Positions 42,196 through 50,183 of a stretch of 50,656 nucleotides of DNA are shown here, one piece after another. A program made the translations under genes and the position numbers. The notes beneath the pieces are model-generated. The model made no database searches. It saw only the letters and a list, made by a program, of their open reading frames with translations, and was not told the origin of the DNA. Every line of letters begins with the position of its first letter. Within the stretch, counting starts at the first letter, position 1. This DNA is from JABDIY01 sp041576015 (lineage in GTDB: Bacteria > Actinomycetota > Acidimicrobiia > Acidimicrobiales > SZUA-35), in NCBI GenBank assembly GCA_041576015.1, contig JBFGLT010000004.1:1-50656 (forward strand), in the 5' to 3' direction.

Positions 42196-42754
42196 CGGTC
42201 TCCTCCAGTTCCAGAGCGGCCCGGAGCTGGGCTCGGCCACGGTGAATACGGCTCCGGACGGTACCAAGCGGAATGTCGAGAGCCTCGGCGATCTCGTCAT
42301 AACTGAACCCGATGACATCCTTGAGGACGACGGGAACCCGATACTCCGGCGAAAGTGCATTCAAAAGGGCCTGGAGGTGATCGGGGAGCTCGGACTGGGC
42401 GAGCTCGGCATCGGCACCGGGAGATCCCTCGATCACCCGGTCGGGTTCGTCGGGCAGGGCGACCGTCGGACGCCGTGACTGTTTCCGAACCCGGTCGAGG
42501 AAGGCGTTGGTGGTGATACGGCTCAGCCACCCTTCGATGTTGCCGGGCTGGTAGGTCGCCAGCCCTCGCTCGACGCGCAGCAGGACCTCTTGTACCAGGT
42601 CCTGGGCATCGTGGTGGTTGCCGGTCAGCCGGTAGGCCAACCCGTACAGGAACCGGCCGTGCTCGGACGCTACCTGTTCCCAGGTGGGGACCGGGGCGAC
42701 CTCAGACAGCGCGATCAGACTCCGACGACTCGGGCTCCGACGACTGCTTTGCAC
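42188..42754 (-). CDS. ECF-type RNA polymerase sigma factor, SigE-like
   Basis: Region 2 shows YGLAYRLTGNHHDAQDLVQEVLLRVERGLATY and WLSRITTNAFLDRVRK; region 4 shows LLNALSPEYRVPVVLKDVIGFSYDEIAEALDIPLGTVRSRIHRGRAQLR. The organisation is that of the SigE group of actinobacteria. The start is unclear: no ATG lies near, and the best choices are a GTG at 42754 (188 residues, inside the end of tatA) or a CTG at about 42718. The longer frame to 43336 runs into another gene and is rejected. It overlaps the small partner gene. Confidence 0.88.
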   Translation of the reverse strand: MQSSRRSPSRRSLIALSEVAPVPTWEQVASEHGRFLYGLAYRLTGNHHDAQDLVQEVLLRVERGLATYQPGNIEGWLSRITTNAFLDRVRKQSRRPTVALPDEPDRVIEGSPGADAELAQSELPDHLQALLNALSPEYRVPVVLKDVIGFSYDEIAEALDIPLGTVRSRIHRGRAQLRAALELEETDV

Positions 42755-42890
42755 CTGCTTCCATGCCGTCCTTGAACTCCTTCTGGGCTCGACCGAGATT
42801 CCGGGCGAGTTGGGGGATCTTGGCCCCACCGAAGAGCACCAGGACGAGCACCAGGATGATGATGAATTCCCAGCCTTGGGGTCCTCGCAT
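42702..42890 (-). CDS. tatA: Twin-arginine translocase subunit TatA
   Basis: The product has 62 residues: a short N-terminal segment, one membrane helix (WEFIIILVLVLVLFGG), the glycine hinge FGGAKIPQL, then an amphipathic helix ARNLGRAQKEFKDGM and a short acidic tail. It forms the pore of the twin-arginine pathway; tatB and tatC are not in the window. Its 3' end overlaps the 5' end of the sigma gene, if that starts at the GTG at 42754. Coupling of tatA to an envelope-stress sigma factor would be a sensible link but is inferred. Confidence 0.9.
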   Translation of the reverse strand: MRGPQGWEFIIILVLVLVLFGGAKIPQLARNLGRAQKEFKDGMEAGAKQSSEPESSESDRAV

Positions 42891-42966
42891 GCGATCGTTC
42901 TCCTTTGCGAGAGGTGTCGCCAGCCTACACCGACGGGCCCGTGCCCGACAGTCGGCCGCTGGTGGC

Positions 42967-43254
42967 TCAGGCCGGGTTGCCGGCCAGGGCAGCGGCTCGA
43001 GCAGCCCGCTCCTGAGCCCGCTGGCGGCGAAGACGCCGCCGTTCCCGCTCGCTCATGCCGCCCCAGATGCCGAACTTCTCGCCGTTGGCGAGGGCATATT
43101 CGAGGCAGTCGTCTTTGACGACACAGCCCCGGCACACCTCCTTGGCCTCCCTGGTGGAGGCGCCCCGCTCGGGGAAGAACAGATCCGGGTCGACGCCGAG
43201 GCAGTTGGCATAGGCCTGCCAGGACGTATCGATCATGAGTTGTTTGCGAGGCAT
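42967..43254 (-). CDS. whiB2: WhiB-family Fe-S transcription factor, WhiB2/WhmD-like
   Basis: The protein has 95 residues from the ATG at 43254; MIDTSW is a later alternative. The Cys ligands are Cys18, Cys41, Cys44 and Cys50. The segment LFFPERGASTREAKEV followed by FGIWGGMSERERRR closely resembles WhiB2/WhmD, which in mycobacteria is needed for septation and cell division. The tail is basic (RRQRAQERAARAAALAG). It lies about 75 bases upstream of tatA on the same strand. A palindrome at 43374-43383 stands about 120 bases upstream of its start. Confidence 0.92.
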   Translation of the reverse strand: MPRKQLMIDTSWQAYANCLGVDPDLFFPERGASTREAKEVCRGCVVKDDCLEYALANGEKFGIWGGMSERERRRLRRQRAQERAARAAALAGNPA

Positions 43255-43373
43255 ATGTTCGGTCCTTGTTCGCCGGGGCATCGGCGGCGAAGCCTCGATG
43301 TGCGCGGGACAGAACGCTCTCCATCCCCCACCACAACCGAGCTGTGTGCTACGCTCGTCGTTGCTTGCTCCGG

Positions 43374-43393
43374 TGTAATTACAACACTGTAAT
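43374..43393. promoter_or_regulatory. AT-rich palindrome upstream of whiB2-like gene
   Basis: TGTAATTACA (43374-43383) is a perfect 10-bp palindrome, and another TGTAAT follows at 43388-43393. Together they form an unusual AT-rich patch in a high-GC gap of about 280 bases between the VWA gene end and the whiB start. It lies 120-140 bases upstream of the whiB2-like ATG, so it may be an operator or a promoter element; the binder is unknown. Apart from this the gap shows nothing I can support. Confidence 0.4.
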
Positions 43394-43536
43394 CTGCGCC
43401 TTGGCAACCCCGCGGCACCGAGAATTTCAAGGTTTTTCCGAATTTCGCTGTCGTTCGCCCCAAAGATGAACTCAGCGCCGTGTGGCGGCCACGGCCTGTG
43501 ACGGGCGCCGCCGAGACAAGAAGGCCGGCGCCCCGG

Positions 43537-45552
43537 CTAGAGGCGGGTCCTCTTGCCCTTCAGGAAGTCGACCAGGATGTAGTCGCCGAGGTTCTCGGGC
43601 GTGGTGTAGAACGCCCGTCCACGATTCAGGTGGGTGAGTCGTTGCACGAAGTTCACCAAGCCAGGCGAGTCCCCCAGCATGAAGGTGTTGATCGTGATCC
43701 CCGCCCTCGTGCAGCGAAGCGCCTCCTCGAGCGCCAGTTGCTCGGGGTACTCGGTGTAGGGATAGGTGAAGTGCGAGTGGCCATTGTCGTCGGTGAACGC
43801 GGTCGGTTCGCCGTCGGTGACGCAGATGATCTGTTTGGTGCCCGACCGCCGGGCGAGCATCCGCTGCGCGAGGAACAGCGCGTAGTGGAGGTTGGTGCCC
43901 TGGGTGTTGGGTGACTCGAGGTTGGGAAGCAACCGGCCGGGCACCTCGCTCGCCTGATGGTTGAACGCCACGAGACCGAGATAATCCTTGGGAAACCGTC
44001 CGGTGATCAGCGACTGAAGGGCGAGGGCGACCTTCTTGGCGGGGAGAAAGCGACCGGTCCACACCATCGAGTAACTGATGTCGAGCAGGAGAACCGTCGA
44101 AGTGGCCACCGCTTGTTCGGTCTGTTCGATCTCGAAGTCCTCGGGATCCAACCGGACCGGCAGGCCGCCGCCGACGCGGCGGATCGCATTGCCGATCGTG
44201 CGCTCGATGTGCAGGTTGAACGGATCGCCGAACTCGTAGGGCTTGGTCTGGAAGCTGCGCTCGTGGCCGACGCCGAGCCGGTCGGTTTCGTGTCCACCCA
44301 GCAACCCGGGATCGAGCTTGTCGAAGAGCTCACGCAGCGCGTTCTGACCCAGCTTGCGGACGCCGCGTGCGGTCAGCTCCAAACGCCCTGCCTCGTGGTG
44401 GACCAAACCGGCATCCTCGAGTTGCCGGGTCATGGCGGCCAGTTTCTCCAGCGAGTCCGCCGCCCGATCGCCGAGGAGGTCGCGGAGGCCGGCGATGTCG
44501 GCCTCGGAAAGATTTCGTGGGTCCGTCACGTTGTCGAGGAACTCCCGCAGCCGGTCGGCGACCCCGAGCTGGCGCATCGTGTCCTGCGCCGCTCCGAAGC
44601 CGAGCGGCATCCCGCCCATCATCTCGTAGCTGTCGCCCCAGTTCATGCCCGGCATGGCCTGCTGGAGGTTCTGCGAAAGGCGCAGCATCTCGTCGCGTAG
44701 GCCCAGGTCTTGGAGGAGGTTGTCCATGAGGTCGCCGAGCTGTTGACGTTGCTCGGGAGACATGGAGTTGAACATCGCCTGGGCGGCGGCCATCTGCTGG
44801 GCCAGCTGGTCGAGAAGCTCGTCGAGGGTCTGCGGGTTGCCGGGAAAGAAGTCGCCGAACTCGTCCATGAAGGCCTCGAAGTCGGGCTCGATCCCCATCT
44901 CCCGCTGCTCGAGCATGTCGTTGAGGGCGTTGAGCATCTCCCGCTGCCGGGTCAGATCATCCGCCGTCATGTTCTGGAGCGACTCGCTCGTGCGGTCGAA
45001 GGCGTTGTTCACCATCTCCTGACGGAGCCGGTCGAGCAGGTCGTTGAACTGACTCTGGGCCTCGTTGCTCTCGAAGTCGTAGTTCTGTAGCCCCCGGACC
45101 CGATTTGCCAGGTCGTCGGCCAGCATGTCGAGCTGGATCTGCTTGTTCGTCGACGACTGCTCGGCCAGCTCGGCGTTGCGCCGCTCGGCGGTGCTCGATT
45201 CCGGATCGGCGATCTGGAGCTCGGCGATGGTCCGGCGGTCGGCCAGACCCTGGTGCTCTCGCTCGACGATCTCGTCGAGGGCGTCGGCGATCTCCCGATA
45301 GATCCCTCCGAGATCACCCCGTTCGAGCAGTTCCTCGCGCTTGAGATCAAGCTCGTCGAGGATTTCGTGGAGTCCCTGGATCCGCTCGCCGTCGCGATCC
45401 TCCAGACCCTGACGCATCAGTCGACGCAGCGCGCCGAGCGGGTCCCCGTCGAGAGCGAGGTCGTCGCCCATCCGGTCCAGGAGATCGAGCGCATCGAGAT
45501 CGAAGCCCATCTGGGTGCCGTCCCAGCGCGAGTACCGAAATCGATGCGCCAC
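43537..45552 (-). CDS. VWA-domain protein of AAA ATPase-VWA pair
   Basis: The protein has 671 residues. The N-terminal two-thirds is helical, Glu/Gln-rich and coil-like (ELDLKREELLERGDLGG, MSPEQRQQLGDLMDNL). The C-terminal VWA domain (about residues 480-660) has a MIDAS DxSxS as LLDISYSMVWTGRF, then LVAFNHQA and ICVTDGEPTAF. It starts 1 base after the AAA ATPase stop. The pair is comparable to ChlI/ChlD or MoxR-VWA modules, which remodel or activate client proteins. The client is unknown. It is separate from the SWIM/DUF5691 locus at the left edge. Confidence 0.9.
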   Translation of the reverse strand: MAHRFRYSRWDGTQMGFDLDALDLLDRMGDDLALDGDPLGALRRLMRQGLEDRDGERIQGLHEILDELDLKREELLERGDLGGIYREIADALDEIVEREHQGLADRRTIAELQIADPESSTAERRNAELAEQSSTNKQIQLDMLADDLANRVRGLQNYDFESNEAQSQFNDLLDRLRQEMVNNAFDRTSESLQNMTADDLTRQREMLNALNDMLEQREMGIEPDFEAFMDEFGDFFPGNPQTLDELLDQLAQQMAAAQAMFNSMSPEQRQQLGDLMDNLLQDLGLRDEMLRLSQNLQQAMPGMNWGDSYEMMGGMPLGFGAAQDTMRQLGVADRLREFLDNVTDPRNLSEADIAGLRDLLGDRAADSLEKLAAMTRQLEDAGLVHHEAGRLELTARGVRKLGQNALRELFDKLDPGLLGGHETDRLGVGHERSFQTKPYEFGDPFNLHIERTIGNAIRRVGGGLPVRLDPEDFEIEQTEQAVATSTVLLLDISYSMVWTGRFLPAKKVALALQSLITGRFPKDYLGLVAFNHQASEVPGRLLPNLESPNTQGTNLHYALFLAQRMLARRSGTKQIICVTDGEPTAFTDDNGHSHFTYPYTEYPEQLALEEALRCTRAGITINTFMLGDSPGLVNFVQRLTHLNRGRAFYTTPENLGDYILVDFLKGKRTRL

Positions 45553-45553
45553 G

Positions 45554-46984
45554 TCAGTATCTTGCTCGAAAGCTGGACCGGCCGCCGATCGCGTCCTTGT
45601 TCAGCCGCTTCGTCAAGTGGAGACCCTCCAGGATCAGCTCCACTGCGCTCGCCACCATCTCGTCGGACTGATCGTCACCGAGCACGACGGCCACCGCCGC
45701 CGCCAGCGCCGGGTTGGCCGACACGACCGCCCGGTAGCTCGACGCCGGAATGTCGTCGCCCGTCGACACGACGGTGTCGTCCTCGAAGGTCTCGGTGATC
45801 TGCTGGATGATCGGTCCACGGATGTGCTCGCGATACTCCTCGACGATCGCCGCCGACAGCAGGTGATCAAGGATTTCCTGGTCCCGGCCTTCGTCGAGTG
45901 ACTCGATCTCGATCTTGCCGGCGCTGGAGGGGAAGATGGCGTCGAGGTCGCAGATGCGGGGCACCGCCGAAGCCTCACCGAGCCGCAGCGCCCGTGCCGT
46001 GGCGGCTGCCGCCAGCGTCTCCATGTTCGACACGCTCATCCGCACCGAGACACCCGACCGCTGATTCACCTGGCTGCTCTGACGGGCCAGGTGAGTGAAC
46101 CGAACGATCACGCGCTCCATGAAGTCGGGTACGGCGACCGGGAGGCCCGACGTCGGGATGAATGCCTCCTGCCGGACGACGCCGGCCTCGACCTCCAGCT
46201 CGTACGGGTAGTGGGTCCGGATCTGCGCCCCGAACCGGTCCTTCAGCGGGGTGATCATGCGGCCGCGGTTCGTGTAGTCCTCCGGATTGGCCGTGGCCAC
46301 AAGCATCAAGTCCAGGGGGAGGCGCACCTTGTAGCCCCGCACCTGCACGTCGCGCTCCTCCAACACATTGAGCAGACCCACCTGGATCCGCTCGGCGAGA
46401 TCGGGGAGCTCGTTGATGGCGAAGATGCCCCGGTTGGTGCGGGGCACCAGTCCATAGTGAAGCGTGAGCTCGTCGGAGAGGTAGCGGCCCTCGGCCACCT
46501 TGATGGGATCGACCTCGCCGATGAGATCGGCGATCGAGGTATCGGGTGTCGCCAGCTTCTCGCCGTATCGCGAACTGGCCGGAGCCCACGAGATCGGCGC
46601 GTTGTCGCCGTCGGAGGCCACCAGATCGCGAGCGTGCCGGGAGACCGGATGATACGGATCATCGTTGATCTCGGAGCCGGCGATGATCGGCATCCAGGGA
46701 TCGAGCAAGGACGTCAGCGAGCGGATGATCCGCGTCTTCGCCTGGCCGCGCTCCCCGAGGAGGACGATGTCGTGCTTGGCCAACAACGCGTGCTGCATCT
46801 GGGGGATGACGGTGTCGTCGTACCCCTGCACGCCGGGGAACATCTCGACTCCCGAGGCGATCCGGCGGAGCGTGTGATCCCTGATCTCCTCTTTGATCGG
46901 GCGACTCCGCCACCCGCTACTCTTCAGATCTCCCAGGGTGTCGATCGTCGGTTCCGCCTGGGCCAGCCATGGTGGGGATGCCAT
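45554..46984 (-). CDS. AAA ATPase of ChlI/MoxR type
   Basis: The protein has 476 residues. Walker A is GERGQAKTR (a GxxGxxKT form) and Walker B is GIFAINELPDL, with Asn where ChlI has Asp. The segments VLEERDVQVRGYKVRLPLD, LVATANPEDYTNRGRMI and LKDRFGAQI are the sensor and arginine-finger regions. It is a member of the group annotated as magnesium-chelatase-like or sigma-54-interacting-like ATPases. The C-terminal domain (about 330-470) is helical. It pairs with the VWA gene 1 base downstream. It is divergent from the GH2-like gene. Confidence 0.9.
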   Translation of the reverse strand: MASPPWLAQAEPTIDTLGDLKSSGWRSRPIKEEIRDHTLRRIASGVEMFPGVQGYDDTVIPQMQHALLAKHDIVLLGERGQAKTRIIRSLTSLLDPWMPIIAGSEINDDPYHPVSRHARDLVASDGDNAPISWAPASSRYGEKLATPDTSIADLIGEVDPIKVAEGRYLSDELTLHYGLVPRTNRGIFAINELPDLAERIQVGLLNVLEERDVQVRGYKVRLPLDLMLVATANPEDYTNRGRMITPLKDRFGAQIRTHYPYELEVEAGVVRQEAFIPTSGLPVAVPDFMERVIVRFTHLARQSSQVNQRSGVSVRMSVSNMETLAAAATARALRLGEASAVPRICDLDAIFPSSAGKIEIESLDEGRDQEILDHLLSAAIVEEYREHIRGPIIQQITETFEDDTVVSTGDDIPASSYRAVVSANPALAAAVAVVLGDDQSDEMVASAVELILEGLHLTKRLNKDAIGGRSSFRARY

Positions 46985-47074
46985 GCTTGGACCCTAACCC
47001 GACCCGTGTCCGGTCGAGACCTCGGGCCCCAACCGGTCGGCTACCGGGCGACTGCCGGCGAGTACGCTCGGGAC

Positions 47075-49231
47075 ATGAACCTTTCGGGGTCATGGCAAGT
47101 CGCCCGTCTCAACGCCGACCTCGAGAAGACCGGCGCCGATCCCGAACTCGACGACTCGGACTGGCAGGTCATCGACGTGCCCAGCCACTGGGCCGCCCAC
47201 CCGATGTTCCAGCTCAACAGGAACCCGCTCCTCCACCGGCGCCACTTCACTGCCGAGCCCCCGGAGGAGGGCCGGCGCGAGTGGCTGGTTCTCGAGGGGG
47301 TTCTGGCCGAGGGCGACGTCTGGTTGGACGGCACCTTCGTCGGCTCGACCGGCGGGTACTTCGCACCGCACCGCTTCGACATCACAACCGCCCTGCGTGA
47401 ACGTCGCGACCATGTGCTCGCCGTCGACGTGTCGTGCCCACCGCCGGGCGAGGGTCCCAAACAGTCGTTGACCGGGTCGCTGCAGAGTGGCCCTCTCGCT
47501 CCGCCGGGATCGCCGGGAGGCATCTGGCGGCCGGTCCACACGGTGAGGACTGGCCCGGTCGCCATCCGCCACAGCCGGTTGCTCTGCCTCCGGGCCGACG
47601 CAGCCAGGGCCGAGCTTCGCATCCGGACCGTGCTCGACGCGGCGCACGCCGGCGACGTCCGGATCGACACGAGCGTGCTCGGACCCGACGGACGAGCCTC
47701 GGGGGGCCTGTCCGAGCATCACACGCTGGCCAGTGGCGAGAACCGGCTCGAGTGGACGATCGCCATCGACGACCCTCGCCTGTGGTGGCCGTGGAACCTG
47801 GGCGACCAGCCTCTCTACGACGTCACCGTGGCGGTCCGCACCGACCAGAACGACGTATCGGATCGGCGATTCTGGCGGACCGGCCTGCGGACGGTGGCGG
47901 TCAGGGATCTCGCCTGGACCGTGAACGGCGAGGCGGTATTCGTGAAGGGAGCCAGCCTCGGGCCCCAGTCGCCGGTCCTGGCCAACGAATCCGCTTCGCT
48001 GATCGCCCACGACGTCGACGCCGCCAAGGAGGCCGGCCTCGACCTGCTGCGGGTCCACGGTCACGTGGCCCGCCCCGAACTGTACGACCGGGCCGACGAG
48101 ATCGGGATGCTGCTGTGGCAGGATCTGCCGTTGGTCGGCACCTACAGCACCTCGGCCCGCAAGCGAGCACGTGCCGCCGCCAGAGAGATCGTCGACCTGC
48201 TCGGGGCCCATCCATCGGTCTCGGTCTGGTGTTCCCACGACGAGCCGAACGGCGCCGTTGTCCCACCGCCTGGTGCGTCGGTGGACCCGTTGGGCCGGAT
48301 CGTCACTCGGGTCGGGCGGCAGGTCCTCCCCTCGTGGAACCGGTCGGTTCTCGGCCCCATTCTGCGCCGTGAGCTCCGGTCGTCGGACCCGAGCCGTTCG
48401 GTGATCATGCGCTCGGGCTCGATCCCGGGGCTGACGACCTCGAGCGCCTCGGACCCTCACCTCTGGCTGGGATGGCACGCCGGGCGCCACGAAGACCTCA
48501 CCGAGTTGCTCCGCCGCTGGCCCCGGCTGGGACGCTTCCTCGGTGGTTTCGGCTCGCAATCGATGCGGATTCGCGACTGGCCGGCGACCGCCCCCTCGCA
48601 CGCGACGGCCGAGCGGGAGTCGTTCGAGCGCTACCTTCCCCGCCGCGCCTACCCCGACGGAGCGAGCTGGGCTCGGGCCACTCGTGCCTACCAGGCCGAT
48701 CTGTTGCGATCACAGATCGAGACGATCCGCCGCCTCAAGTACCGCCCCGCCCAAGGGTTCTGCCTGATGGCCTTGGTCGACGCCGAAGAGGAAGGCGGGT
48801 TCGGTCTGCTTCAGACCGACCGCATTCCCAAGCCCGCCTACCGCGCGGTCACCGATGCCTGCCGCCCGGTCATCATCACCGCCGATGCGCTGCCGCCGAT
48901 CGTCACCCCGGGACGTCGCATCGAGATGGACATCCACGCCGTCAACGACCTGCATCGCATCGTTCACGACGCCACCGTGACAGCCACGGCCACGATCGGC
49001 GAGTGGCAACACCGGCAGAGCTGGCGGGGGGACCTGCATGAGGATTCGGTCGAACTGGTCGGCACGCTCGCCTTCACCGTGCCCTCGGTCCACGACGTCC
49101 TTGCCGTCACGATCGAACTCCAGTCCGAGGAACGGCCCGACCTCGAGCACGACCATCTGGTGACATCGAATCGATTTCAGAGCGTGGTGATCCCGCCCGC
49201 CGAGGATCCCGCCCATCCGGTCAACGCCTAG
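47075..49231 (+). CDS. GH2/beta-mannosidase-like protein lacking the nucleophile glutamate
   Basis: The protein has 718 residues from the ATG at 47075; the frame is open upstream over the AAA gene but has no support there. The GH2 layout is: sugar-binding jelly-roll (1-175: SGSWQVARLNADLE, WLDGTFVGSTGGYFAPHRFD, GGIWRPV), immunoglobulin-like domain (about 180-275), TIM barrel from about 280 (VFVKGASLGPQSP, GMLLWQDLPLVGTYS). The acid/base glutamate is present (Glu390, CSHDEPNG). The nucleophile motif of beta-mannosidase, SEFGxQS, reads GGFGSQS, with Gly491 in the Glu place. Normal hydrolysis is therefore not expected. No signal peptide is seen. Confidence 0.85.
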   Translation: MNLSGSWQVARLNADLEKTGADPELDDSDWQVIDVPSHWAAHPMFQLNRNPLLHRRHFTAEPPEEGRREWLVLEGVLAEGDVWLDGTFVGSTGGYFAPHRFDITTALRERRDHVLAVDVSCPPPGEGPKQSLTGSLQSGPLAPPGSPGGIWRPVHTVRTGPVAIRHSRLLCLRADAARAELRIRTVLDAAHAGDVRIDTSVLGPDGRASGGLSEHHTLASGENRLEWTIAIDDPRLWWPWNLGDQPLYDVTVAVRTDQNDVSDRRFWRTGLRTVAVRDLAWTVNGEAVFVKGASLGPQSPVLANESASLIAHDVDAAKEAGLDLLRVHGHVARPELYDRADEIGMLLWQDLPLVGTYSTSARKRARAAAREIVDLLGAHPSVSVWCSHDEPNGAVVPPPGASVDPLGRIVTRVGRQVLPSWNRSVLGPILRRELRSSDPSRSVIMRSGSIPGLTTSSASDPHLWLGWHAGRHEDLTELLRRWPRLGRFLGGFGSQSMRIRDWPATAPSHATAERESFERYLPRRAYPDGASWARATRAYQADLLRSQIETIRRLKYRPAQGFCLMALVDAEEEGGFGLLQTDRIPKPAYRAVTDACRPVIITADALPPIVTPGRRIEMDIHAVNDLHRIVHDATVTATATIGEWQHRQSWRGDLHEDSVELVGTLAFTVPSVHDVLAVTIELQSEERPDLEHDHLVTSNRFQSVVIPPAEDPAHPVNA

Positions 49232-49349
49232 CTCGGGCTCCGGTCTGACCCCAAAATTCCGGGGGCAGGGTTTCCGGCGCTACGTTCAACTGTGGAAATC
49301 TAACCAACACCGCGACTCTTGATCGCTGCCCACCTCGGAGTACGACATC

Positions 49350-50162
49350 GTGGCTGCACCGGCAACCTCCCGGCCCACCGGGCCCCCGAAGATCCACCGC
49401 AAGGGCCGGGACCTCCCCTTCCCCTTGAACATCTACCAGACGGCGGTGGGCAAGAAGTGGGTGATGGCGGTGACCGGCATCATCTTGATCGGGTTCGTCC
49501 TCGGTCACATGTTCGGCAATCTGAAGCTGTACATCGGACCGGTCCAGGAGGGCGGGGTCTGGCACTACGACCTCGACATCTATGCAGAGTTCCTTCGCGA
49601 GCTGCTCGTCCCCCTTTTTCCTCGCACCTGGTTCCTGTGGCTGATCCGCTTCGGGCTCATCGCCGCATTCGCTCTTCACATCCACGCCGCCTACGCGCTG
49701 ACCCGGCTGAACGCCGTGGCCAACCGCAGCTACACCTCGAAGCGGGACTGGCAGGCGGCGAACTTCGCCTCGCGCAGCATGCGGTACACCGGGATCATCG
49801 TGCTCGCCTACCTGCTATTCCACCTCGCCGACCTGACGTGGGGTCTGCTCAGCCCCGACTGGGAGCGGGGGCAGGTCCAGGCGAACCTCGTCGATTCCCT
49901 CGAGCGGTGGCCGGTCGCCATCATCTACATCGCCGCCAACATCGCCTTGGCGGTTCATCTGTTCCACGGTGTGCGCTCGCTGTTTCAAACGCTCGGATGG
50001 AACAACCCGGCCATCCAGCAGATCAAGATGGGACTGGCCTACGGCATCGCCGGCATCGTGCTCGTCGGCAACCTGAGTTTCCCGATCGCAGTGCTGACCG
50101 GACTGGTCGACGCCGACGATCCTCGAGTCGTCCCCGTCGAAGCGAGCGCCGAGACCGAATAG
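49350..50162 (+). CDS. sdhC: Succinate dehydrogenase cytochrome b subunit SdhC
   Basis: The membrane anchor of succinate dehydrogenase. The product has 270 residues from a GTG at 49350 with GGAG upstream. It has about five membrane helices and candidate haem histidines in GFVLGHMFGNLKLY, FALHIHAAYAL and AVHLFHGVRSLFQTLG. The layout is the single-subunit, two-haem Sdh cytochrome b (the type also seen in Bacteroidetes and many actinobacteria). It is followed 22 bases later by sdhA. It donates electrons to quinone. Confidence 0.93.
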   Translation: MAAPATSRPTGPPKIHRKGRDLPFPLNIYQTAVGKKWVMAVTGIILIGFVLGHMFGNLKLYIGPVQEGGVWHYDLDIYAEFLRELLVPLFPRTWFLWLIRFGLIAAFALHIHAAYALTRLNAVANRSYTSKRDWQAANFASRSMRYTGIIVLAYLLFHLADLTWGLLSPDWERGQVQANLVDSLERWPVAIIYIAANIALAVHLFHGVRSLFQTLGWNNPAIQQIKMGLAYGIAGIVLVGNLSFPIAVLTGLVDADDPRVVPVEASAETE

Positions 50163-50183
50163 TCGTCCGCCGAAGGAGCGTCC

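Noticed and set aside
42755..43336. 5' extension of the sigma gene frame
   Set aside because: It would run through tatA and the WhiB gene in another frame and has no sigma-factor content.
43233..43463. 76-codon minus frame in the whiB upstream gap
   Set aside because: It overlaps the start of the WhiB2-like gene in another frame and lacks a ribosome site and family match; treated as non-coding leader.
46091..47074. Plus-strand open frame upstream of the GH2-like start
   Set aside because: It lies opposite the AAA ATPase gene and carries no GH2 features; the ATG at 47075 begins the recognisable fold.
49232..49349. Search for an sdh promoter in the GH2-sdhC gap
   Set aside because: The gap has AT-rich stretches but no convincing -35/-10 pair at normal spacing, so no feature was called.
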